A stretch of 64,000 nt of DNA, from the NCBI RefSeq assembly GCF_030285365.1, contig NZ_JASVDS010000002.1, positions 434,001 through 498,000 on the forward strand. Reading direction: 5' to 3'. The stretch comes from Roseateles subflavus. GTDB lineage: Bacteria; Pseudomonadota; Gammaproteobacteria; Burkholderiales; Burkholderiaceae_C. Below are positions 9,591 to 17,716 of this stretch, one piece after another. A program made the translations under genes and the position numbers. The notes beneath the pieces were generated by a model. The model was given only the letters and a program-made list of their open reading frames with translations, ran no database searches and had not been told where the DNA came from. Each line of letters starts with the position of its first letter. Position 1 is the first letter of the stretch.

Positions 9591-12587
9591 TCAGAACGTG
9601 TAGCGCGCGCCGACCATGAAGCGGCGGCCGGTCTGCGTCACCGACTGCACTTCGAGGTTCGTGCGGCCGTGCGTGCGGATCACGCCGTCGTTCAGGTTGA
9701 TCGCCTCGAACTGGAAGCTCAGCTGCGGGCTGTACTTGAAGCCCACGCTGAGGTCCCACTGGCCGTAGGGTTCGGTGTACGAGGGGCCGGAGCCGCCGTT
9801 CACCGCCGCATTGGTGCTGTTGAGGAACTCGCCGCGCCAGTTGTAGGCCATGCGCACGCTGTAGCGGTCGTCCTCGTAGAAGCCCACCAGGTTGGCGGAG
9901 TTGCTGAGGCCCACCAGCGCGTTCTGGTCCTTCAGGTCGTCGTTCTGGAACTTCAGGCCCGAGCGCACATAGGTGTAGTTGGCCGCCATGCCGAAGCCGC
10001 TGCGGCCGAAGGCGTGCTGCACATTGAGCTCCACGCCGTTGATGTGGTCGCTGCGCTGGTTCGTCGGCACGCTGATGTTGAACACGGCCGCCGGATCGCC
10101 CGCCTGCCCCGCGATCGTGCCGACCGCATTGCCCGAGCCGTCCACGCCGGTCTTCACGATGCCGTTGCGGCCGTTGTACGTGTTCAGCAGGTAGTTGCGC
10201 ACGCAGGTCAGGTCCGCGCCGCCGCAGGAGGCGGCCGCTTCCTTGAACAGCGCCCCGTTGATGGGCGAGGTCAGGCTGAACGGCGTCATCGGGACCACGC
10301 TGGTGCCGATGTAGTTGCTGATGTTCTTGCGGAAGATGCCGATCGCGGCGTAGCTGCTCTTGGCGTAGTAGTACTCGGCCGAGAGGTCCAGGTTCTTGGA
10401 CAGCAGCGGCTTCAGGCCCGGATTGCCCTGGTTGCCGGAACCGCCGGCGGCGCGGTACTCGTTGAGCGTCTGCCCGCCCTGGATCTTGTCCCAGCCCGGG
10501 CGGCCGATGGACTCGCCGAAGCTGGCGCGCACCTTCCACTGGCTGCTCAGCTCGGCCTCCCAGTCGATGCTGGGCAGCAGGTAGCTGTACTTGCCGGAGA
10601 GGCTCGTGAAGCCCGGCGCGCCCTTCAGGATGGCGAACTCGTTGGCGGAGACCCACTGGATGCCCGTGGCGATGGGCACCAGGGCCTGGGAGTCGACCTT
10701 GGTGCGCTCGTAGCGCAGGCCCAGGGCCACGCCCATCGGCACGCCCCAGTCGAAGTCGGTGCTGTACTGCACAAAGGCGCTGGTGCTGCGCTCCTGGGTG
10801 CGGCGGTCGTCGTCGAAGTTGTCCGAGGACTTGAACCACTTGTCGCTGCCATCGGCCTTCACGGCGGCGTCACGCACGGCGTTGAAGTCCCAGACGAAGA
10901 AGTTGTTCACCATGGCCGAGCGGTCCGCCGAACCCATGGCGCGGCCGAAGTAGGGCTGGATGGTGTCGGCCTGCCAGAGGCTGTCGGCGTAGTCAGAAGG
11001 CTTGTTGTGGCCGCCCCAGTCGTTCTGCTGGACGTTGGCGAAGGCGGTGCGGTTGTTCACCTTGGTCAGACCCACGCCGAAGTCCAGGTTGGAGGCGTCC
11101 GACAGGGTGTACCTGCCCTTGACCTGCGCCTGGTCGATCGCGTTGCGCATGTAGGCATTGCGGAAGGACGAGCCGGTGACCTGCATCAGGCTGGCGCTGT
11201 CCGCCGGGTTGCCGGAGAGGCCGATGCCCAGCACCGGGAACTTGTTCGAGAAGTCCACGCGGTCGCTGGCGCGGTTCTGCATGGACACGCCCAGCGCGTT
11301 GTTCGTGCCGTAGGGGCTGTCCGCGCCGGCGGTGGCCACGGAATGGTGCGCGTCGAACTCCATCTTCAGGCGGTCCGAGGCCCGCCAGACGGTATTGAAG
11401 CCGGTGGAGTCGTTCTTGTTCTTGGTGCCGAAGTAGGCGCCGCCCATGGCCACATCGGCCGGGCCGTTGGTGTAGAGCTCCGAGAAGATCAGCGGCGAGG
11501 CGATGGGGCCGTCCGCCCAGGTGGTCTTGTCGTAGGCGAAGTTGAACCAGGCCGAGAGCTCGCTGCGCTTGGTGTGGATCTTGTTCTCGGAATAGGTCTT
11601 GTCCAGCGTCAGCGTCAGGTCCTTCATCGGACGGTACTGCAGCACCAGCTGCCCGTTGGTGCGGGTGCGCTCGATGCCGTTCATGCTGTACATGAGGTTC
11701 TGCGGCACCTCGTACAGGTCCGTCAGCTTGGGCCGGTTGGTGATCTTGCTGGCGCCGGGCTCGGTGGGCAGGGGCAGGGCCGTCCAGTCGTTGGCGTTGG
11801 CGATGTTGCCGGGCTTGGAGTACCAGCCCGCGGCCACGCCGGCCTGGTTGTAGCCCGAGTTGCGCTTCTGCAGGCTGCCGGTGAGGGCGATGCCGAAGGT
11901 GCCGTCCGCGAAGACCTGGCTGTAGATGCCCGACAGCTCCGGCGTGGTCTGCGCGCCCGCGATCAGGCCCGGCAGGCGCTGGTTGGAGGCGTCGCTGACC
12001 AGCTTGGCGCCCAGGCTGGCGATCGTCTTGGGGTTGTCCAGCGGCCGGGCCGTCTTGATGTTGATGGTGGCGCCGATGCCGCCGGTCGGGTTCTCCGAAC
12101 GGCCGGTCTTGTACACCTCGAGGGCCGCCACGCCTTCGGAGGCGAGGTTGGCGAAGTCGAAGGAACGGGCGTTGGAGGCGGTGGTGTCCGCCAGGTTGGC
12201 GGCCGGCATCTGGCGGCCGTTGAGCAGCACCAGATTGAAGTCGGGGCCCACGCCCCGCACCGTCACGCGCGAGCCCTCGCCATTGGCGCGGTCGATGGAC
12301 ACGCCGGCGATGCGCTGCATCGACTCGGCCAGGTTGGTGTCAGGGAACTTGCCGATGTCCTCGGCCACGATGCCGTCCACCACGCCCTGCGCCTTGCGCT
12401 TCAGGTCCAGGGAGCTGTCCAGGCTCTTGCGGATGCCGGTGACCACGACGACGTCCAGCTTGGCGCTGTCGTCCTTCCGGGCAGGATCGGCCTGCTGGGC
12501 GTGCAGGGTCGGGGCGATGAGAACGGCGCAGGCTGCGGCCAGCCGGCTCAAGGGGAGGGGGTGTCGGCGGCGCGGATCGCGGGTCAT
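9591..12587 (-). CDS. TonB-dependent outer-membrane receptor of the sugar locus
   Basis: A 998-residue receptor. A signal peptide ends near LHAQQ, followed by VVVVTGIRKSLDSSLDLKR, the opening of the plug domain in carbohydrate-type receptors. The plug continues with FPDTNLAESMQRIAGVSI and VLLNGRQMP. The rest is a large beta-barrel ending in ARYTF with the terminal phenylalanine needed for outer-membrane insertion. AGGAGA lies well placed before the ATG at 12587. It should import the sugar across the outer membrane at the expense of the proton motive force through TonB-ExbBD, whose genes are not in this window. A promoter with an embedded LacI-type operator precedes it. Downstream genes sapC, cupin and halogenase are probably co-transcribed. 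Confidence 0.95.
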   Translation of the reverse strand: MTRDPRRRHPLPLSRLAAACAVLIAPTLHAQQADPARKDDSAKLDVVVVTGIRKSLDSSLDLKRKAQGVVDGIVAEDIGKFPDTNLAESMQRIAGVSIDRANGEGSRVTVRGVGPDFNLVLLNGRQMPAANLADTTASNARSFDFANLASEGVAALEVYKTGRSENPTGGIGATINIKTARPLDNPKTIASLGAKLVSDASNQRLPGLIAGAQTTPELSGIYSQVFADGTFGIALTGSLQKRNSGYNQAGVAAGWYSKPGNIANANDWTALPLPTEPGASKITNRPKLTDLYEVPQNLMYSMNGIERTRTNGQLVLQYRPMKDLTLTLDKTYSENKIHTKRSELSAWFNFAYDKTTWADGPIASPLIFSELYTNGPADVAMGGAYFGTKNKNDSTGFNTVWRASDRLKMEFDAHHSVATAGADSPYGTNNALGVSMQNRASDRVDFSNKFPVLGIGLSGNPADSASLMQVTGSSFRNAYMRNAIDQAQVKGRYTLSDASNLDFGVGLTKVNNRTAFANVQQNDWGGHNKPSDYADSLWQADTIQPYFGRAMGSADRSAMVNNFFVWDFNAVRDAAVKADGSDKWFKSSDNFDDDRRTQERSTSAFVQYSTDFDWGVPMGVALGLRYERTKVDSQALVPIATGIQWVSANEFAILKGAPGFTSLSGKYSYLLPSIDWEAELSSQWKVRASFGESIGRPGWDKIQGGQTLNEYRAAGGSGNQGNPGLKPLLSKNLDLSAEYYYAKSSYAAIGIFRKNISNYIGTSVVPMTPFSLTSPINGALFKEAAASCGGADLTCVRNYLLNTYNGRNGIVKTGVDGSGNAVGTIAGQAGDPAAVFNISVPTNQRSDHINGVELNVQHAFGRSGFGMAANYTYVRSGLKFQNDDLKDQNALVGLSNSANLVGFYEDDRYSVRMAYNWRGEFLNSTNAAVNGGSGPSYTEPYGQWDLSVGFKYSPQLSFQFEAINLNDGVIRTHGRTNLEVQSVTQTGRRFMVGARYTF

Positions 12588-12645
12588 GGGGCTGTCTCCT
12601 GTGGTTTTAGGTGTGGCGGCAGGGGCGCTTCTCACCCTGCAGCAC

Positions 12646-12659
12646 TGAAAGCGCTTTCA
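12646..12659. promoter_or_regulatory. LacI-type operator upstream of the TonB receptor gene
   Basis: A perfect palindrome, TGAAAGCGCTTTCA, identical to the site before the binding-protein operon. It starts one base after the candidate -10 element, the same register as at the other promoter. It ends 59 bp before the receptor start codon. Confidence 0.85.
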
Positions 12660-12660
12660 A

Positions 12661-12690
12661 ATAGTAGCGCCAGCCGCCAAGCGATGTGAC
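12661..12690 (-). promoter_or_regulatory. Candidate promoter of the TonB receptor operon
   Basis: On the minus strand GTCACA (12690-12685), an 18-bp spacer and TACTAT (12666-12661) each match four of six consensus bases. The -10 placement relative to the operator is the same as at the binding-protein promoter, which supports it. The -35 assignment is weak. Confidence 0.55.
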
Positions 12691-12826
12691 CTAGGCATCA
12701 CCCTAATACGGCGCTGCTGCCCTGCAGCAAAGCAACAGCGGGTCGGCGTGCGCCATCAGGGGGGAGATGAAACCGATTTCTGGCGGCGAATTCACCGCCG
12801 GGGCCCGTGGTGGGGCCGGCGCCGGC

Positions 12827-13876
12827 TCAGCGGCCGATGCTGCGTGCCACGGCGGCCACGGAGTCGCGCTCCACGAGGCGCGGCTCGGGCAGCTTCAGCG
12901 TGGGCTTGCCGCCGGCGAGCATCTCGAGCAGGGCCTGGGCGGTGAGGCGGCCCAGCTCCAGGCTGGCCTGGTGCACCGTGGTGAGCGGCGGCGTCATGTG
13001 CATGGCCAGGGCCAGGTCGTCGAAGCCGACCAGCGAGACGTCCTGCGGGACGCGCAGGCCGGCCTTGTGCAGCGCCACGGCGGCGCCCATGGCCATCTGG
13101 TCGTTCGCCGCGAAGAGGGCGGTGAAGCGCTGCGGGCTGGCCAGCAGGCGCTCGGCGGCCTGCCGGCCGCCTTCCTCCAGATAGTTGCCGCACTCCACCA
13201 GCGCCGGACGGAAGGGAATGCCGGCCGCCTCCAGGGCCGTCTGGTAGCCGGCCAGGCGCTCGCGCGCGTCGGAGTGGCTCTGATCGCCGCCGATGTGGGC
13301 GATGTCCCGGTGACCGCGGGCGATCAGGTGCTGGGTGGCCAGGCGCGCGCCCTCGCGGTGGTCATAGTCCATGGCGTAGACGTTCGGGGCCTTGATGCTG
13401 CGCCCCGTGACGACGGTCGGCACCTGCTTGGCCAGCTGCCGCAGGGCGGCGTCGCCGACGCGCCCGTTGAGGATGATCATGCCGTCCACGCGGCGGCCCA
13501 TCAGGGTGTCGATGCAGCGCTGCTCCACTTCGACGTCCCAGTGGCCGCTGACGAAGAGGGCGCTGTAGTGCGCCTCGCTGAGCGTTTCCTCGATCCCGCG
13601 CATGGCGACGCCGAAGAAGGGGCTGTCGATGAACTGCGTGATCACGCCGATGCTCATCGTGCGCCCGCCCGCGAGGCCCCGGGCGATGGGGTTGGGCACG
13701 AAGCCCAGCTCGGCGATGGCCCGGTCCACGGCGGCCTTCTTCTCCGCGCTCACCACGGCCGTGCCATTGAGGATGCGCGAGACCGTGCTGGGCGACACGC
13801 CGCTGGCCTCGGCCACCATGCCGAGCGTGACGGGGCCGGCCTTGCGGGCCGAGGGCGATGCGGGAGGTCGAGCCAT
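12827..13876 (-). CDS. LacI-family transcriptional repressor of the sugar locus
   Basis: A 349-residue LacI/GalR regulator. The helix-turn-helix lies at about 17-38 (TLGMVAEASGVSPSTVSRIL) and the hinge with ELGFVPNPIARGL at 56-68. The rest is the periplasmic-binding-protein-like effector domain ending in a block of the family type (LVERDSVAAVARS). It probably binds TGAAAGCGCTTTCA upstream of the receptor and the binding-protein genes and releases it on binding a sugar. The chosen ATG is the first that starts at the DNA-binding domain; the longer frame upstream is not coding-like. A degraded operator 13 bp before this ATG suggests autoregulation. The effector is unknown. Confidence 0.93.
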   Translation of the reverse strand: MARPPASPSARKAGPVTLGMVAEASGVSPSTVSRILNGTAVVSAEKKAAVDRAIAELGFVPNPIARGLAGGRTMSIGVITQFIDSPFFGVAMRGIEETLSEAHYSALFVSGHWDVEVEQRCIDTLMGRRVDGMIILNGRVGDAALRQLAKQVPTVVTGRSIKAPNVYAMDYDHREGARLATQHLIARGHRDIAHIGGDQSHSDARERLAGYQTALEAAGIPFRPALVECGNYLEEGGRQAAERLLASPQRFTALFAANDQMAMGAAVALHKAGLRVPQDVSLVGFDDLALAMHMTPPLTTVHQASLELGRLTAQALLEMLAGGKPTLKLPEPRLVERDSVAAVARSIGR

Positions 13877-13888
13877 GGCGAAGCGGTA

Positions 13889-13902
13889 TGAAAGCGTTTG
13901 CG
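13889..13902. promoter_or_regulatory. Degraded operator before the repressor gene
   Basis: TGAAAGCGTTTGCG matches the perfect operator at 11 of 14 positions, with the left half intact. It lies 13 bp upstream of the repressor ATG and would overlap the ribosome-binding region, fitting weak autoregulation. Confidence 0.55.
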
Positions 13903-14075
13903 TAAGGGGCTGGCGCGAGTGTAAGGGCAGCGTTTGACCGCGGCCGGGCCCCGGGGGTGGCGGGCCGGGGCGACTGCGGGAAAGTCCCCGATCCGGGCGT
14001 CCGCAGTTCATCCAGCACTTTTACTGCGATTCGCAAGTCCTTATTTTTGAACGACTTTTTTTCCAGCGCCGAGTG

Positions 14076-14105
14076 ATGAAATCAACTGTAAGTGATTGAT
14101 TTCAT
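14076..14105. repeat. Inverted repeat upstream of the mra promoter
   Basis: ATGAAATCAA (14076-14085) and TTGATTTCAT (14096-14105) are perfect 10-bp inverted arms around a 10-bp spacer. The repeat ends 21 bp before the candidate -35 of the dcw promoter, a position suited to a regulator. The surrounding 13.98-14.15 kb stretch is unusually AT-rich for this genome. No other gene is visible in the 319 bp between the repressor and mraZ starts. Confidence 0.6.
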
Positions 14106-14126
14106 TGAACTTTTCTCCGATTTTCC

Positions 14127-14155
14127 TTGACCTTCCGAAAGTCGGTTAGTAAAGT
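14127..14155 (+). promoter_or_regulatory. Candidate promoter of the dcw cluster (Pmra)
   Basis: TTGACC (14127-14132), a 17-bp spacer and TAAAGT (14150-14155) form a good sigma-70 promoter immediately before mraZ. An AT-rich run at 14041-14062 could act as an upstream element. The -10 overlaps the first MraZ-box-like repeat, as expected for a promoter repressed by MraZ. Confidence 0.7.
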
Positions 14156-14190
14156 GGGAGAAATTGTCAGATTGTGGGTCGCTGTGGCGA
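14151..14190 (+). promoter_or_regulatory. Four MraZ-box-like 10-bp repeats
   Basis: Four consecutive 10-bp units read AAAGTGGGAG, AAATTGTCAG, ATTGTGGGTC and GCTGTGGCGA. Each carries TGnnn at the same place (TGGGA 14155, TGTCA 14165, TGGGT 14175, TGGCG 14185). MraZ of E. coli is known to bind TGGGN direct repeats separated by 5 bp, and that of Mollicutes AAAGTG repeats with a 10-bp period. The array overlaps the -10 and ends six bases before the chosen mraZ start. Confidence 0.7.
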
Positions 14191-14195
14191 ATTAC

Positions 14196-14624
14196 GTGTT
14201 TCAAGGGGCGAGTGCCTTGGCGATGGACGCCAAGGGGCGCTTGACCGTCCCTACACGCCACCGCGAGCTGCTGCAGGGCCTGTGCAATGGCCAGCTGACC
14301 GTCACCAAGCACCCCGAGGGCTGCCTGATGGTCTTCCCCCGTCCTGCCTGGGAAACCTTCCGTGACCGCATCGCTGCGCTGCCCATGTCGGCGGCCGGCT
14401 GGAAGCGTGTCTTCCTGGGCAACGCCCAGGACGTCGAGATCGACAGCGCCGCCCGCGTGCTGATCGCCCCTGAACTCCGTGCCAGCGCCAGCCTCCAGAA
14501 GGACGTGATGCTGCTGGGCATGGGCAGCCATTTCGAGCTCTGGGACGCCGCGGCCTATGCCGCGCACGAAGCCCAGGTCATGCAGTCCGAGCTGCCGGAC
14601 GCGCTCAAGGACTTCAGCTTCTGA
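14196..14624 (+). CDS. mraZ: Transcriptional regulator MraZ
   Basis: A 142-residue AbrB-like DNA-binding protein made of two MraZ repeats. The first has DAKGR at 11-15 and the second [14 protein letters not shown], the conserved DxxxR signatures. The GTG at 14196 gives [10 protein letters not shown], matching the usual MFxGA start; a GTG 12 bases upstream is possible but falls inside the last MraZ box. In other bacteria MraZ forms a ring and represses the dcw promoter; the repeats just upstream suggest the same feedback here. It is the first gene of the cluster, one base before rsmH. Confidence 0.93.
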   Translation: MFQGASALAMDAKGRLTVPTRHRELLQGLCNGQLTVTKHPEGCLMVFPRPAWETFRDRIAALPMSAAGWKRVFLGNAQDVEIDSAARVLIAPELRASASLQKDVMLLGMGSHFELWDAAAYAAHEAQVMQSELPDALKDFSF

Positions 14625-14625
14625 T

Positions 14626-15633
14626 ATGAGCGCCACCACTTCCCCCGCCCCGTTCACCCACACCACCGTGCTGCTGCACGAGACCGTGGAAGGCGTGCTG
14701 CACCGGCCGGACGGCGTCTATGTGGACGGCACCTTCGGCCGCGGCGGGCACTCGCGCCTGCTGCTGAGCCGGCTGGGGCCGCAGGGCAGGCTCATCGCCA
14801 TCGACCGGGACCCCGAGGCCATCGCGGCCGCCACCTCAGGCGAGACGCGGGTCGAGGACCCGCGTTTTTGCATCTGCCACGCGCCTTTCGCGCAGATGGC
14901 CGACGAGCTGGACCGCATCGGCGTGCACGCCATCGACGGCCTGATGCTTGACCTGGGCGTCTCCAGCCCGCAGATCGACAACCCCGAGCGCGGGTTCAGC
15001 TTCCGTTTCGACGGCCCGCTGGACATGCGCATGGACACGACCCGCGGCGAGAGTGCCGCGGATTTCCTGGCCCGTGCCGACGAGCGCCAGATTGCTGAGG
15101 TGATACGCGACTATGGCGAAGAACGGTTTGCTCTCCCGATTGCAAAGGCGCTTGTGGCTCGCCGGGAAGGCGGGAGCCCTGTTCGAACAACCGCCGAGCT
15201 TTCCAAAGTCGTGGCTGGTGCGGTCAAAACCCGCGAACCGGGCCAGGACCCTGCAACGCGCACATTTCAGGCTCTACGGATACTCGTCAACGCCGAGCTT
15301 GAGGAGCTCGAGCAGGGGCTGAGCTCGGCCCTGCGCCTGCTGCGCCCGGGCGGTCGCCTGGCGGTGATCAGCTTCCATTCGCTGGAAGATCGCATCGTCA
15401 AGAACTTCATCGCCCAGCACAGCAAGGACGTCGTCGACCGCCGCGCCATGTTCGCCGCGCCCAAGCCGCTGGCGCTCAAGGCCCTGGGCCGCATCAAGCC
15501 CAGCGAGGCCGAGGTCCGCGCCAATCCGCGCTCGCGCTCCGCCATCCTGCGGGTCGCCGAGCGCACCGATGCGCCGCTGGTCGAGGCACCGGCGGCGGCA
15601 CCCAAGTCCGGCAAGCGCAAGGGAGGCCGCTGA
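14626..15633 (+). CDS. rsmH: 16S rRNA (cytosine-1402 N4)-methyltransferase
   Basis: A 335-residue RsmH (MraW). The SAM-binding motif [15 protein letters not shown], the [14 protein letters not shown] block, [14 protein letters not shown] and [11 protein letters not shown] are all family hallmarks. It methylates N4 of C1402 in the decoding centre of 16S rRNA. The start follows the mraZ stop by one base and the stop overlaps ftsL by one base. Codons 156-225 (15091-15300) use A/T-ending codons in 31 of 70 cases, far more than the flanks (4 of 30 on each side), although the encoded segment is normal for the family. Confidence 0.97.
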   Translation: MSATTSPAPFTHTTVLLHETVEGVLHRPDGVYVDGTFGRGGHSRLLLSRLGPQGRLIAIDRDPEAIAAATSGETRVEDPRFCICHAPFAQMADELDRIGVHAIDGLMLDLGVSSPQIDNPERGFSFRFDGPLDMRMDTTRGESAADFLARADERQIAEVIRDYGEERFALPIAKALVARREGGSPVRTTAELSKVVAGAVKTREPGQDPATRTFQALRILVNAELEELEQGLSSALRLLRPGGRLAVISFHSLEDRIVKNFIAQHSKDVVDRRAMFAAPKPLALKALGRIKPSEAEVRANPRSRSAILRVAERTDAPLVEAPAAAPKSGKRKGGR

Positions 15634-15935
15634 TGTGGTCTCGCATCACGCTGGTGCTGTTGGCTGCGGTGATGGTTTCGGGCTACTACCTGGTGCGCAG
15701 CAGCTATGAGGCGCGCCGCCTCTTCACCGAGGTCGACCGCTCCCAGAACGAGGGCCGCAAGCTCGAGGCCGACCACCAGCGCCTGCTGGCCGAGCGTCAT
15801 GCGCAGGCCACGAACCTGCGTGTCGAGCAGGTCGCCCGCGAGCGCCTGAAGATGCGCGCCGTCTCGCCCGCCATCACCCAGACGGTCGAGCTGGGCGGGC
15901 GTGCCGCCTCGGCCGCCGCCGGAGTGCAGCCATGA
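15633..15935 (+). CDS. ftsL: Cell division protein FtsL
   Basis: A 100-residue bitopic membrane protein. The single helix ITLVLLAAVMVSGYYLV at about 5-21 is followed by a periplasmic coiled-coil (ARRLFTEVDRSQNEGRKLEA) with leucine/hydrophobic spacing. It forms the FtsQLB complex that activates FtsWI at the septum. Sequence conservation of FtsL is low, so the call rests on topology, size and its position between rsmH and ftsI. Start overlaps the rsmH stop (TGATG) and the stop overlaps ftsI by four bases. Confidence 0.93.
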   Translation: MWSRITLVLLAAVMVSGYYLVRSSYEARRLFTEVDRSQNEGRKLEADHQRLLAERHAQATNLRVEQVARERLKMRAVSPAITQTVELGGRAASAAAGVQP

Positions 15936-17713
15936 GCGGCAAGCGCACGGGCGGCAATGCGCTGAGCCCACGCGGCGTCAACTACGCCACCAGCCCGCTG
16001 CTGGCGGCCAAGACGCCGCCGTGGCGCTCGCGCTTCATCGTCGCGCTCGTGGGCCTGGCCTTCGCCGGCCTGCTGGGCCGTGCCGTCTACGTGCAGCTGA
16101 TCGCCCAGGACTTCTTCCAGCGCCAGGGCGAGGCCCGCTACGCCCACACGCTGGAGCTGCCCGCCAGCCGCGGCCAGATCAAGGACCGCAGCGGCCAGGT
16201 GCTGGCCTCCAGCGTGGCCGTGCCCTCCATCTGGGCCTTCCCCAAGGACGTCGACACCGACCCCGAGAAGCGCCGCGAGCTCGCCCGCATCCTCAAGGTC
16301 AGCCCGCAGGAGCTGGACAAGCGCCTGGATCCGTCGAACCGCTTCGTCTTCCTGCGCCGCCAGGCCGACGACGACACCGCCGCGAAGATCAAGGCGCTCA
16401 ACCTCAAGGGCGTCTTCCAGGACCGCGAGTACAAGCGCCAGTACCCGGAAGGCGAGTCCGCCGCGCACATCGTGGGCTTCACCAACCTGGAAGAGCGGGG
16501 CCAGGAGGGCATCGAGCTGGCCTTCCAGAAGGACCTGCAGGGCCGCGACGGCAGCCGGGCCGTGGTGAAGGACCGCCTGGGCCGCGTGGTCGAGGACATG
16601 GGTGAGCGCGTGCCCGCCAGCAATGGCCGGGACATCCAGCTCTCCATCGACGCCAAGGTGCAGTTCTTCGCCTACCAGCGCATCCGCGACGCCGTGGCCG
16701 AGCACCGCGCCAAGGCCGGCTCGGTGGTGGTGCTGGACGTGCAGACCGGCGAGGTCCTGGCCCTGGCCAACTGGCCCAGCTACAACCCCGGCGACCGCCA
16801 GAACCTGCTGGGCGAGCAGCTGCGCAACCGCGCGCTGACCGATGTCTTCGAGCCCGGCTCGACGATGAAGCCCTTCACCATCGGCCTGGCCCTGGAGACC
16901 GGCCGCGTGCGCCCGGACACCGTCATCAACACCGCTCGTGGCGCCGTGATGATCGCCGGCTGGTCGCCGACCGACGTGCACCCCTACGGCGACCTCACCG
17001 TCGCGCAGGTGATCCAGAAGTCGAGCAACGTCGGCACGGCCAAGATCGCCATGCAGATGCCCGCGCGCGAGATGCACGAGATGTTCACGGCCATCGGCCT
17101 GGGCCAGCGTCCGCAGCTGGAGTTCCCCGGCGCGATGACCGGCAAGCTGCGGCCCTACAAGAGCTGGCGTCCCATCGAGCAGGCCACCATGAGCTACGGC
17201 TACGGCCTCTCGGCCTCGCTGTTCCAGCTGGCCCGCGCCTACACCACCTTCGCCCGCGACGGCGAGGTCATCCCCGTGACCATCATGAAGCGCCCCAGCA
17301 GCGAGCCCGTGAGCGGCCTGCGCGTCTTCCGCCCCGAGATCGCCCAGCAGGTGCGCGCCATGCTGCAGACCGCGGCTGCGCCCGGTGGCACGGCCCCGGC
17401 GGCGATGGTTCCGGGCTACAGCATCGGCGGCAAGTCCGGCACTGCGCACAAGCAGGAAGGCAAGGGCTACGCCGGCCACAAGTACCGCTCCTGGTTCGTC
17501 GGCCTGGCCCCCATCAGCAAGCCGCGCATCGTGGTCGCGGTGATGGTGGACGAGCCGAGCAACGGCGTCTATTTCGGGGGGGCCGTGGCCGCCCCGGTCT
17601 TCAGCCAGGTCGTGGCCCAGACCCTGCGCCTGATGGGCGTGCCGCCGGACCTGGACGTCAAGACACAGATCGTCGCGAGCCAGAAGCTCGAGGCCGTGGA
17701 AGAAAGTTTCTGA
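15932..17713 (+). CDS. ftsI: Penicillin-binding protein 3 (septal transpeptidase FtsI)
   Basis: A 593-residue class B PBP. A membrane anchor near 32-52 precedes the pedestal domain with ELPASRGQIKDRSG. The transpeptidase active site shows SxxK at S310 (STMK), SSN at 364-366 and KSGT at 501-504. It crosslinks septal peptidoglycan with FtsW and is the target of many beta-lactams. Its ATG overlaps the ftsL stop; murE follows after three bases. All catalytic motifs are intact. Confidence 0.97.
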   Translation: MSGKRTGGNALSPRGVNYATSPLLAAKTPPWRSRFIVALVGLAFAGLLGRAVYVQLIAQDFFQRQGEARYAHTLELPASRGQIKDRSGQVLASSVAVPSIWAFPKDVDTDPEKRRELARILKVSPQELDKRLDPSNRFVFLRRQADDDTAAKIKALNLKGVFQDREYKRQYPEGESAAHIVGFTNLEERGQEGIELAFQKDLQGRDGSRAVVKDRLGRVVEDMGERVPASNGRDIQLSIDAKVQFFAYQRIRDAVAEHRAKAGSVVVLDVQTGEVLALANWPSYNPGDRQNLLGEQLRNRALTDVFEPGSTMKPFTIGLALETGRVRPDTVINTARGAVMIAGWSPTDVHPYGDLTVAQVIQKSSNVGTAKIAMQMPAREMHEMFTAIGLGQRPQLEFPGAMTGKLRPYKSWRPIEQATMSYGYGLSASLFQLARAYTTFARDGEVIPVTIMKRPSSEPVSGLRVFRPEIAQQVRAMLQTAAAPGGTAPAAMVPGYSIGGKSGTAHKQEGKGYAGHKYRSWFVGLAPISKPRIVVAVMVDEPSNGVYFGGAVAAPVFSQVVAQTLRLMGVPPDLDVKTQIVASQKLEAVEESF

Positions 17714-17716
17714 GCC

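Noticed and set aside
8844-12689. Very long plus-strand open frame opposite the receptor and SapC genes
   Set aside because: Its translation is rich in Val, Ala, Gly and His with no domain, signal or start context, and mirrors the receptor codons. High GC keeps antisense frames open.
14082-14666. Minus-strand frame opposite mraZ
   Set aside because: It covers the promoter, MraZ boxes and mraZ, and its translation has no known domain.
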